A stretch of 7,508 nt of DNA from Gemmatimonadota bacterium. Lineage in GTDB: Bacteria; Gemmatimonadota; Gemmatimonadetes; Longimicrobiales; Gaopeijiaceae. The position numbers were made by a program, and so were the translations under genes. The DNA lies in contig JACQVC010000552.1 in the NCBI GenBank assembly GCA_016209995.1, positions 1 through 7,508 on the forward strand, given 5' to 3'. Positions within the stretch are counted from its first letter, which is position 1. Each line of letters starts with the position of its first letter. The notes under the pieces are model-generated. The model had not been told where the DNA came from and ran no database searches. It worked only from the letters and a program-made list of their open reading frames with translations. This document shows, one piece after another, positions 1-5,995 of this stretch.

Positions 1-1095
1 ACCGTACAGATTGAACTCGACCGGGTCCTCCGCCGACATGATGTTGACGTCCTCGGTGTTGATCTTCGAGAGCGCGGAGTAGAGGGTCGTGGTCTTCCGA
101 GAACGCGTGCGTCCGGACACGAGGACCATCCCGTACGGGTTCATGATCGCGGCCATGAAATCCTCTTGGGCCTTCGGCTCGAACCCGAACTTCTCCAGGT
201 CGAGCGTGAGGTTGCCCTTGTCGAGGATTCGCATCACGATCTTTTCGCCGAAGATCACGGGCAGGGTCGAGACGCGGAAGTCGACGACCTTGCTCTTCAT
301 CTTCAGCTTGATGCGCCCGTCCTGCGGAACTCTGCGCTCGGCAATATTGAGGTCGGAGAGAATCTTCAGGCGTGAGGTCAGGGCCGCCTTCATCTTGAGG
401 GGTGGCTTCATGACTTCCTTCAGTGACCCGTCGATGCGGTAGCGGACGCGGATTTCCTTCTCATACGGCTCGATGTGGATGTCGGACGCACCCTTTGTAA
501 CCGCATCCACCAGCAGCCCGTTGACGAACTTGACGACCGGCGCCTGCTCCGTCTGCTCTTGCAGGGCGAGGACGTTGACGTCCTCGTCCTGCTCTTCGAG
601 AACCTCGATATCCTCAGAGCCCAGCTCGCTGAGGATCTCCTTCATCTTCTCGTCTTGCGTGTTGTAGTACTTCTCGAGATGACGGCGGAGAGTGTACTCG
701 CCCACGACGACGGGCTCGACGTCGTAGCGGGTGATGAACTTGAGGTCGTCGATGGCGCCCAGGTCCGTGGGGTTGGCCATCGCCACGGTGAGGGTTCGGC
801 CTACGCGGCGGAGCGGGAGAACGAGGTGCTTCATGGCCACGTCGGTCGGGACGAGCTTGAGGATCTTCTCGTCGAGGTTGACCTTGTCCAGGTCGACCGC
901 GGGGACGCGATACTGGCGCGCCAGCATGCGCGTCAGCTCGTCTTCCGCGATGAAGCCCAGCTTTACGAGGGAAAAGCCGATACGGGTATTACTGGCCTTG
1001 GCATCCTGCAAGGCCTTTTCGAGCTGCTCCTCGGTGATCAAGCCCTCTCGTACAAAGAGGTCACCGAGGCGATCTTGTCCTACGGTCGTCGCCAT
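1..1095 (-). CDS. pilB: PilB/GspE-type type IV pilus assembly ATPase, N-terminal 365 residues (cut by window edge)
   Basis: This is a cytoplasmic hexameric ATPase family that powers pilus extension (PilB) or type II secretion (GspE). Residues 9-61 carry two MshEN-type repeats: R9-L-G, G18, L25, L29, then R38-I-G, G47, L54, L58, Q61. In MshEN proteins such repeats bind c-di-GMP. An acidic linker follows (about 150-181). The N2 domain has ASDIHIEP (203-210) and RIDG (220-223). The ATPase core begins near residue 280, with the Asp-box EDPVE at 356-360. Walker B and the His box lie beyond the edge; the family is usually about 560-580 residues. The Walker A loop (328-335) reads GRTRSRKT instead of GPTGSGKT, although Lys334 and Thr335 are kept. 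The ATG at 1095 is the only reasonable start, because an in-frame TAA lies eight codons upstream. No clear Shine-Dalgarno site is seen. PilB is favoured over GspE because of the MshEN region and the comEA neighbour. Confidence 0.93.
   Translation of the reverse strand, partial: MATTVGQDRLGDLFVREGLITEEQLEKALQDAKASNTRIGFSLVKLGFIAEDELTRMLARQYRVPAVDLDKVNLDEKILKLVPTDVAMKHLVLPLRRVGRTLTVAMANPTDLGAIDDLKFITRYDVEPVVVGEYTLRRHLEKYYNTQDEKMKEILSELGSEDIEVLEEQDEDVNVLALQEQTEQAPVVKFVNGLLVDAVTKGASDIHIEPYEKEIRVRYRIDGSLKEVMKPPLKMKAALTSRLKILSDLNIAERRVPQDGRIKLKMKSKVVDFRVSTLPVIFGEKIVMRILDKGNLTLDLEKFGFEPKAQEDFMAAIMNPYGMVLVSGRTRSRKTTTLYSALSKINTEDVNIMSAEDPVEFNLYG
91..114 (-). other. Aberrant Walker A (P-loop) of PilB: GRTRSRKT
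   Basis: The codons read GGA CGC ACG CGT TCT CGG AAG ACC, giving G328-R-T-R-S-R-K334-T335. The family consensus is GPTGSGKT. Each change (Pro329, Gly331 and Gly333 to Arg) can be reached from a consensus codon by a single C/G transversion. The flanks (MVLVS before, TTLYSAL after) are typical of the family, so the position of the loop is not in doubt. Confidence 0.9.
913..1071 (-). other. MshEN-like c-di-GMP-binding repeats inside PilB
   Basis: Codons 9-61 of pilB encode two tandem copies of the MshEN motif pattern RLGxxLxxxGxxxxxxLxxxLxxQ. The second copy (R38 to Q61) fits fully, with Ile in place of the first Leu. The first copy (R9 to A32) keeps Arg, Leu, Gly, Gly and both Leu but has Ala at the terminal Gln position. 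In characterised MshEN proteins the paired motifs bind one c-di-GMP dimer, so nucleotide control of this ATPase is plausible. Binding is inferred from the motif only. Confidence 0.7.
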
Positions 1096-1220
1096 GTCGT
1101 GTTGTTCACAGACGAGTTAGGGGTGCCGGCATGCCGGAGCAGATAGCTCCCTTCACAAGCCTAGCTTAAGAAAGGTAGGCCAGACGCGACCGTGCGGTCA
1201 AGGAGGATGCCACATTCGGC
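1096..1220 (-). promoter_or_regulatory. pilB leader: candidate promoter and four small dyads
   Basis: These 125 bases separate comEA from pilB and are more AT-rich than the genes. On the minus strand TTGACC (1201-1196) lies 18 bases from TACCTT (1177-1172), a moderate sigma70-like pair. A dyad GACCG-N2-CGGTC (1188-1199) overlaps the -35-like hexamer. Further dyads are GCCTA-N12-TAGGC (1159-1180), GGAGC-N5-GCTCC (1136-1150) and the perfect palindrome CCGGCATGCCGG (1126-1137). The last two share two bases, so their hairpins could compete. No U-run follows any of them, so none is a standard terminator. The region may let pilB be transcribed apart from the genes upstream. Confidence 0.35.
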
Positions 1221-1898
1221 TCAACGCCTTACGACGACGCCACTTCGCACGCGCGCGAGCGTGGCGGGCCCAATGCCCGGAACGTCTAGCAGATCGTCGA
1301 CGCTGCGAAAGGCACCCCGCCGCTTGCGAGCTTCAACGATGCGCGCTGCCAGCGTCGGGCCGATCCCGGGAAGTCGGGACAACTCGTCGGCGGAGGCACG
1401 ATTGAGGTCGAGGGGGCCGGTGTTCGGCCTCGGGGAAGCGGCCAGATTCGGCGAGGCGCGTTGCCGTCCTGTTTGGCGCGAGCTGGTTGTCGCGCCGGCG
1501 CGACCGTTGACCTCGAGGTAGGGAGTCAGGCGGGCGAGGCTGGCGGGTCCGACGCCGGGGACGCGGTCGAGATCTTCGACGCGCTGGAAGGGCCCGACGC
1601 GACTGCGCTCCTCGACGATCGCTCGCGCCAGAGCGGGCCCGACGCCGGGGATGCGATCCAGCTCGTCGGCCGGCGCGCGGTTGGGATCAATGCGTTCGCC
1701 CGGGCCCAGCGGGGTCTCGCGGCGCGCCTTCGTCGCCGCCTGCCGCCGGCTCTCCAGGAGCACGCGGGCGACGCCGCCCGACGAGTCAGGCGGGAACACG
1801 GGGTCCGCCCGGCGCCCCAACGTGACCGTCCGCGCGGTGCCCGCGATCACGAGGACGACCGCTGCCACCGCGAGCGCGCGGGTTTCGGTAGGTGTCAT
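1221..1898 (-). CDS. comEA: ComEA-like membrane-anchored protein with two helix-hairpin-helix domains
   Basis: This 225-residue protein has one N-terminal hydrophobic segment (about 8-27, AVAAVVLVIAG core), a low-complexity stalk (28-67), a first ComEA-type double HhH domain (about 68-131; PGVGPA at 84-89 and 114-119), a Ser/Thr/Arg/Pro linker (132-161) and a second one (about 162-225; PGIGP at 177-181 and 207-211). The HhH hairpins bind the DNA backbone without sequence preference. In competent bacteria ComEA sits outside the inner membrane and ratchets incoming double-stranded DNA. Classic ComEA has one such domain at the C-terminus; here it is duplicated, the copies matching at about 35 of 61 positions. 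pilB lies next downstream, which supports a DNA-uptake role. The ATG at 1898 follows the acyl-CoA dehydrogenase stop by 66 bases and lacks a clear Shine-Dalgarno site. A generic HhH protein with another role is possible. Confidence 0.85.
   Translation of the reverse strand: MTPTETRALAVAAVVLVIAGTARTVTLGRRADPVFPPDSSGGVARVLLESRRQAATKARRETPLGPGERIDPNRAPADELDRIPGVGPALARAIVEERSRVGPFQRVEDLDRVPGVGPASLARLTPYLEVNGRAGATTSSRQTGRQRASPNLAASPRPNTGPLDLNRASADELSRLPGIGPTLAARIVEARKRRGAFRSVDDLLDVPGIGPATLARVRSGVVVRR
1230..1691 (-). repeat. Tandem duplication of the HhH domain within comEA
   Basis: Codons 70-130 (1509-1691) and 163-223 (1230-1412) encode two aligned copies of 61 residues with about 35 identities and no gaps, separated by a 32-residue linker. 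Both begin with DxNRAxADEL and contain two PGxGP hairpins. The divergence points to an old internal duplication or domain fusion rather than a recent copying event. Confidence 0.8.
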
Positions 1899-1964
1899 AG
1901 CCGGATGGTTGGCCGACCCTGTGGGCGGGAGAATGTGGGGATGGGACGGGGAGGCGCGAGCCCG

Positions 1965-3176
1965 CTAACCCGCGAACCCGCTTCTCAAGGCTTCCCTGGC
2001 AATTACCAGCCGCAGCACCTCGCTGGTTCCCTCGTAGATCTCGGTGCCCTTGGCGTCGCGCATCAGCTTCTCGACCGGGTAGTCGCGCATGTATCCGTAG
2101 CCGCCGAAGATCTGCACCGCGTTGGTGGTGACCCACATGGCCGCTTCGCTCGCCGCCAGCTTCGCGATCGCGGCCGCAGTCGTGAGGGACGACGGGCCGC
2201 GCGATGTCCCGTTGCCGGCGTCGGGATCCCAGGCGTTCGTGTGCTCGCGGTGGACCCAGCGGGCGGCTTCGTGGGCGAGCGCCCGGCCGCTCGCGATGCG
2301 GAGCGCCATGTCGGCCAGCTTGAACTGGATGCCCTCGAAGCTGGCGATGGTCTGACCGAACTGCTCGCGCCCGCGCGCGTACTCGCGAGCATGATCGAAC
2401 GCGGCCTGTGCGATGCCGACGGCTTGAGTCGCGATTCCGACTCGGCCGACATCCAGGGCGCGCAGCGCGTAGTAGAAACCGGCCCCGGGGCGTCCCAGGA
2501 GACGGTCCTCGGTCACCTCTACGCCGTCCAGCTCGACCGCGACAGTCTCGGACGCCCGCAGGCCGAGCGTGCGCTCGCGCTGCCCTGCGCGGTACCCCGG
2601 CGCACCCGGGTCCACCAAGAACGCGCTGATCCCACCGTGCCGGCTCGCTTCACCGGTGCGCGCGAACACGACCGTGACACCGGCTCTCGCTCCGTTCGTC
2701 ACCCACTTCTTGTGCCCATGAATTCGCCAACCGCGGTCCGTACGTTCGGCGCGCGTCTGAATCGCGGCCAGGTCACTTCCAGCCTGCTCCTCCGAGAGCG
2801 CAAAGGCCAGCAGCACGTCGCCGCTAGCGAGGCGGGGCAGCCATTCCCGTCTCTGTGCGTCGGTCCCTACCGCCAGTATGAAATGAGCCGCGGGACCGTT
2901 CTGGATGGCCACCGAGAGAGCGACGCTGCCATCGCCCCAGGCCAACTCTTCCAGCGCCAGAAGATACGTGCCGAACTCGAGCCCCAGCCCCCCGTACTCC
3001 TCCGGGATGGTCATGCCGAAGAAGCCGAGCTCCGCCAGCTTGCGAAACACGGCCGAGTCGAACTCCCGCCGCGTGTCCCACTCGGCCGTGAAAGGGCGGA
3101 TCTCGTTCACGGCGAACTCCCTCGCCAGCTCGCGGATTTGCTGCTGCTCGGTGGTCAGGGTGTCGGACGGAGCCAC
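1965..3176 (-). CDS. Acyl-CoA dehydrogenase, short-chain (butyryl-CoA type)
   Basis: This 403-residue FAD enzyme introduces the alpha-beta double bond into an acyl-CoA and passes electrons to electron-transfer flavoprotein. Visible family signatures are SEEQAGSD (128-135), WVTNG (158-162), GREQFGQ in the C-terminal helical domain, GGYGYMRDYPVEK (358-370) and YEGTSE (381-386). Glu382 is the expected catalytic base, as in medium- and short-chain members. A loop of about 18 residues (around 313-330, rich in Asp, Gly and Ser) makes the protein slightly longer than the usual 380. I chose the GTG at 3176, five bases after the upstream stop, with GAGG 10 bases before it and a start just ahead of the conserved N-terminal helix. 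An ATG at 3263 would extend into the upstream gene and add residues unlike the family. Pairing with a 3-hydroxyacyl-CoA dehydrogenase supports a role in butyryl-CoA/crotonyl-CoA metabolism; exact chain length cannot be read. Confidence 0.93.
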   Translation of the reverse strand: MAPSDTLTTEQQQIRELAREFAVNEIRPFTAEWDTRREFDSAVFRKLAELGFFGMTIPEEYGGLGLEFGTYLLALEELAWGDGSVALSVAIQNGPAAHFILAVGTDAQRREWLPRLASGDVLLAFALSEEQAGSDLAAIQTRAERTDRGWRIHGHKKWVTNGARAGVTVVFARTGEASRHGGISAFLVDPGAPGYRAGQRERTLGLRASETVAVELDGVEVTEDRLLGRPGAGFYYALRALDVGRVGIATQAVGIAQAAFDHAREYARGREQFGQTIASFEGIQFKLADMALRIASGRALAHEAARWVHREHTNAWDPDAGNGTSRGPSSLTTAAAIAKLAASEAAMWVTTNAVQIFGGYGYMRDYPVEKLMRDAKGTEIYEGTSEVLRLVIAREALRSGFAG

Positions 3177-3181
3177 TCGCG

Positions 3182-4045
3182 TCAGTCCTCGTAGCGGTAA
3201 AAGCCGCGGCCCGTCTTGCGACCCAACCAGCCGGCAGCCACATACTGCCGCAGCAGCGGACACGGGCGATACTTGTCGTCCCCCAGGTCCCTGTGCAGGA
3301 CCTCCATGATGGCGAGGCAGGTATCGAGACCAACCAGGTCCGCTAGCGCGAGCGGACCGATCGGGTGGTTCATGCCCAGGCGCATGACTGTGTCGATGGC
3401 CTCCGGCTGCGCCACTCCCTCCATCAGGCAGTAGACGGCCTCGTTGATCAGCGGGGCGAGGATGCGGTTCGATACGAACCCGGGCGAATCCTTGACCTCG
3501 ACGGGTGTCTTGCCCAGACGGCGCGCCAGCGCGATCACGGCGTCGCGCGTGGCATCATCCGTGGCCAGCCCACGCACGACCTCGACCAGCTCCATGACGG
3601 GCACCGGGTTCATGAAGTGCATGCCGATGACCTTGTGGGGGCGCCGCGTGCTGCCGGCGATCGCGGTGATCGAGATCGAGGACGTGTTGCTGGCGAGAAT
3701 CGAGTCGGGGGGCGCAATGGCATCGAGGCGCGCGAACATCTCGAGCTTGAGCGCTCGGTCCTCGGGCGCGGCCTCGATCACAATCTGTGCGTCCGCGACC
3801 GAGTCGATCTGAATGGACGTCCGGATACGGCCGAGAGCCGCCTGCTTGTCGGCCGCCTGCAGGCTTCCCTTGCGGATCTGGCGGTCCATGTTCCGGCCCA
3901 TGACTGCGAGGGCGTCCGCGAGCCGATCCGCGGACACGTCCATGAGCGTGACGTCGAGCCCGTGCTGGCTGCAAACGTGGGCGATCCCGTTGCCCATCGT
4001 GCCCGCGCCGACTACGGCCACACGCCGGACTTCTCCGCTGCTCAC
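3182..4045 (-). CDS. hbd: 3-hydroxybutyryl-CoA dehydrogenase
   Basis: This 287-residue enzyme interconverts 3-hydroxyacyl-CoA and 3-ketoacyl-CoA with NAD(H). The Rossmann motif GAGTMG is at 13-18, and Asp36 at the end of the second strand favours NAD over NADP. Residues matching the catalytic set of human HAD are Ser122 (NTSS), His143 (GMHFMNP), Glu155 and Asn193 (GFVSN). The C-terminal dimerisation domain contains [16 protein letters not shown] and ends at a GRGFY motif. Length is normal for the stand-alone (non-FadB-fused) family. It starts with GTG at 4045, preceded by GGGAG eight bases away, and its end carries the ribosome-binding site for the acyl-CoA dehydrogenase. It probably works with that enzyme and the thiolase upstream; PaaH or FadB2 would be equivalent names. 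Confidence 0.95.
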   Translation of the reverse strand: MSSGEVRRVAVVGAGTMGNGIAHVCSQHGLDVTLMDVSADRLADALAVMGRNMDRQIRKGSLQAADKQAALGRIRTSIQIDSVADAQIVIEAAPEDRALKLEMFARLDAIAPPDSILASNTSSISITAIAGSTRRPHKVIGMHFMNPVPVMELVEVVRGLATDDATRDAVIALARRLGKTPVEVKDSPGFVSNRILAPLINEAVYCLMEGVAQPEAIDTVMRLGMNHPIGPLALADLVGLDTCLAIMEVLHRDLGDDKYRPCPLLRQYVAAGWLGRKTGRGFYRYED

Positions 4046-4069
4046 GTCCGTAGCTCCCTTCTCTAACGA

Positions 4070-4450
4070 TCAGCGCTGCACGAGCCAACCCACGAAGTAG
4101 ATCCCCAGGAGCCAGCCCCCTACCGCGAAGGTCCACCACGCCGGACTGGCGTCACGATCGGGATCCGTTGTCGCCGGAGTACCGCCGTGCGCTGCTGTAC
4201 TCGCGTCCGCGGCGTCCCGGACGCCTCGCCCCGAGAACCAGCCCGCGAAAGCCGCTGCACCCAGCAACACCGCCACCACTCCTTCCGTGAACACGGCCAG
4301 AAGCCAGAGCTCCTCCGCAAGCAGAACCCACACCATGGAAGAATCGCGTAGCTCGAGCCGCATGACCAGCGGCACGGCCGCCGCCGTGAGCGCTGCCAGT
4401 ATGCCCGCCGCCACGCCGGCACTGAGCCACAGCCGCCAGCTTGCGCGCAC
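4070..4450 (-). CDS. Small hypothetical membrane protein, about three membrane segments
   Basis: I do not recognise this 126-residue protein. It has a hydrophobic N-terminal segment (about 7-29), a long hydrophobic stretch (about 39-70) that could be one or two passes and contains acidic residues in AEELW and TEG, a polar Asp/Thr/Ala loop (about 73-102) and a final tryptophan-rich segment (about 104-124, WWTFAVGGWLLGIYFVGWLV). It starts at GTG, three bases after the CPBP protease stop codon, so the two are likely translationally coupled and may act together. No good Shine-Dalgarno site is visible. An overlapping frame starting with GTGA at 4457 is less convincing because it encodes no membrane segments and ends earlier. 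The charged residues inside the second hydrophobic stretch suggest an intramembrane contact, but function is unknown. Confidence 0.7.
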   Translation of the reverse strand: MRASWRLWLSAGVAAGILAALTAAAVPLVMRLELRDSSMVWVLLAEELWLLAVFTEGVVAVLLGAAAFAGWFSGRGVRDAADASTAAHGGTPATTDPDRDASPAWWTFAVGGWLLGIYFVGWLVQR

Positions 4451-4453
4451 GGC

Positions 4454-5329
4454 TCACGTACTGGTAGGAGGCGCGGGGACCGCCGCGCTCTCACCTCGGG
4501 CGTGTGGAGGGGCCTGCCCGAGCAGCGTACGCACAGCCAGCACGCACGCCGTGACGAGCACAACCGTTGCGATCAACCCGCCCTCCGGACCAAAGCTCCC
4601 GCCTCCCAGCCAGGACGGTCCCCTGAGGGCCACCGAGAGATACGGCGTGTCGACCAGATCGTACCCGCTCACGGGGAGATCGACGAGGAACGCGATCGCG
4701 AAGTTCCACCCCAGGTGTAATCCCGTGGCCGACCACAGGCTCCGCGATCGCAGATACACCAGGGAGAGCAAGAGCCCGGAGAGGCCGGTGTTCAGCGCCC
4801 CGATCCAGGTGGCGTTGGGGTTTACCAGGTGGATCAACCCGAACGCGACGGCCGCCAACGCGGTGGCCGGTACGGCGCCCAACGAGCGGACGAGGAGCTG
4901 GTAGGGGTAACCGCGAAAGAGGGCTTCCTCCGCGGCCGCAGGCGAAGCGAACAACCACAACGCGGCCAGCGCGCCAGCCGCTACCTGACCGGCGCCTCCC
5001 GACACGGGCCGCTCCAGCGCCACCTGAAGGGCTCCCCCCGTTGCGGCCAGAGCCGCCCACGCAATCACCAGCGAGATGCCGCCGGCGAGGCCAAGGGCGA
5101 ACTGGGGGGCGGCACGCGCGTGCAGCCGGAATCCGAGATCTCCCAGACTCAGGCCCTCGAGTCGCAGCATGACCCAGCCCGCGAGGACTGCGGCGGTAAG
5201 GAGGGTGAACCCGGAAACAGCGATGTCCTCGTCGCTCGGCCGAAGGAGCCCCATGAACACGGCCGACAGCGCAACGAAGAGGACCGCGAAGAGAGCCAGC
5301 CGCCAGATGGTGCGCGGGTCTCCCTTCAC
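4454..5329 (-). CDS. CPBP family intramembrane glutamic endopeptidase (Abi/CAAX protease-like)
   Basis: This 291-residue polytopic membrane protein carries the three CPBP motifs: EExxxR as E134-E135-ALF-R139, FxxxH as F163-GLI-H167, and HxxxN as H205-LGW-N209. In this family the first Glu pair and the His residues form the catalytic site in the membrane. Eukaryotic relatives cleave prenylated CAAX proteins; bacterial members act in bacteriocin immunity, signal or peptide processing, and most are uncharacterised. The C-terminus (about 266-291) is a polar Pro/Ala/Ser tail. The start is GTG at 5329, with GAGG about 12 bases upstream, so a slightly different start is possible. It is coupled to the small membrane protein that follows and lies 59 bases after bioY. 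All catalytic motif residues are present, so an active protease is expected; the substrate is unknown. Confidence 0.88.
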   Translation of the reverse strand: MKGDPRTIWRLALFAVLFVALSAVFMGLLRPSDEDIAVSGFTLLTAAVLAGWVMLRLEGLSLGDLGFRLHARAAPQFALGLAGGISLVIAWAALAATGGALQVALERPVSGGAGQVAAGALAALWLFASPAAAEEALFRGYPYQLLVRSLGAVPATALAAVAFGLIHLVNPNATWIGALNTGLSGLLLSLVYLRSRSLWSATGLHLGWNFAIAFLVDLPVSGYDLVDTPYLSVALRGPSWLGGGSFGPEGGLIATVVLVTACVLAVRTLLGQAPPHARGESAAVPAPPTST

Positions 5330-5362
5330 CGTGGGGAGAAGCCTCGAGCGATCCAGAATTCA

Positions 5363-5385
5363 CCCCGCCGGACGAGGCCCGGGGG
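5363..5385 (-). other. GC-rich hairpin between bioY and the CPBP gene
   Basis: The 59-base gap contains CCCC-GC-CGG, a seven-base loop, then CCG-GGGG. This gives seven G-C pairs with a two-base bulge. There is no U-run after it on the minus strand (GTGAATTC follows), so it is not a classic terminator. It might tune mRNA processing or partly reduce downstream expression. Confidence 0.3.
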
Positions 5386-5388
5386 CTC

Positions 5389-5982
5389 TCACCCCGCCAG
5401 GGTGCGCGCCCGCAAGCGCCTGGCGATGACCAGCCCAACCAGAATCTTGATCAGATCACCGATCGCGAAGGGCGCCACGCCGAGCACCAGCAGACGGTCT
5501 AGCGGCTCCCCTGTGAACACCGCCAGCTGCGCGATCCCGCCCGCGTAGATAACGACAAGCCCTACCGCCAGCGCAGCGGCGAGGCGCCCAGTTCCACTGT
5601 CTCGCCCTCCAGCCAGCCAGCCGACGACGAATGCTGCCGGGGGATAGGCCAGCAGATAGCCGCCGGTCGGACCCAGCGCGTGCGCCACTCCGGCTCCGCC
5701 GCCGGCGAAGACCGGCGCCCCAGCGAGGCCCAATCCGAGGTAAGTGACCATCGCGGCCGCACCCGTGCGCGGCCCGAGCAACGCCCCGGCCAGCAGCACG
5801 AACAACGGCTGCAAGGTGATGGGCACCGGCGTCCACGGGAGGGGGATCGCCACGTATGCACCAAACGTCGTGGCCAGCACGAACGCGGACACGGCGATCG
5901 CGATGTGCACAGGTCGGGGCGCCGTGATCGGGCGAGTCGCCCAGGACGAGGTCTGAGCTCGCGCTGGTTGTTCGAGCAGCAT
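5389..5982 (-). CDS. bioY: BioY, biotin-binding S component of an ECF transporter
   Basis: This 197-residue integral membrane protein has the BioY layout of about six hydrophobic helices. Family signatures are TPVPITLQPL (51-60) in the first conserved loop, the glycine-rich stretch GLGLAGAPVFAGGGAG (83-98), GPTGGYLLAYP (104-114) and the C-terminal G-APFAIGDLIK (168-179, with Asp176 and Lys179). BioY binds biotin in the cytoplasmic membrane. It normally works with the shared EcfA/EcfA'/EcfT energising module, and some solitary BioY proteins are reported to transport biotin alone. No EcfA or EcfT gene lies in the window. The ATG at 5982 is chosen because GGGAG precedes it by seven bases and it follows the thiolase stop by 13 bases; a longer in-frame version would overlap the thiolase end and add a non-family basic N-terminus. 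No BirA operator was recognised. Confidence 0.93.
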   Translation of the reverse strand: MLLEQPARAQTSSWATRPITAPRPVHIAIAVSAFVLATTFGAYVAIPLPWTPVPITLQPLFVLLAGALLGPRTGAAAMVTYLGLGLAGAPVFAGGGAGVAHALGPTGGYLLAYPPAAFVVGWLAGGRDSGTGRLAAALAVGLVVIYAGGIAQLAVFTGEPLDRLLVLGVAPFAIGDLIKILVGLVIARRLRARTLAG

Positions 5983-5995
5983 GGGAAGTCTCCCG

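Noticed and set aside
475..1146. A 223-codon open frame on the plus strand opposite pilB
   Set aside because: It is the antisense of a highly conserved ATPase region, with Leu/Glu/Asp/Val bias and no recognisable motif.
1159..1180. GCCTA-N12-TAGGC as a terminator after comEA
   Set aside because: The stem is only five pairs, the loop is long and no U-run follows.
1461..3194. A 577-codon open frame on the plus strand opposite comEA and the acyl-CoA dehydrogenase
   Set aside because: It is antisense to two well-supported genes, is rich in Arg/Gly/Ala/Asp as expected from a mirror frame of GC-rich coding DNA, and shows no domain.
3177..3263. An upstream ATG for the acyl-CoA dehydrogenase adding 29 residues
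   Set aside because: It would overlap the hydroxyacyl-CoA dehydrogenase by 82 bases and add a non-family leader. The GTG at 3176 has a better-placed GAGG.
4152..4457. A 101-codon minus-strand frame starting at the GTGA overlap with the CPBP stop
   Set aside because: It has no membrane segments and reads as a shifted version of the hydrophobic frame starting at 4450, which is longer and more protein-like.
4829..5548. A 239-codon open frame on the plus strand opposite the CPBP gene and bioY
   Set aside because: It runs across two genuine genes and their gap, is hydrophilic and low in complexity, and matches no family.
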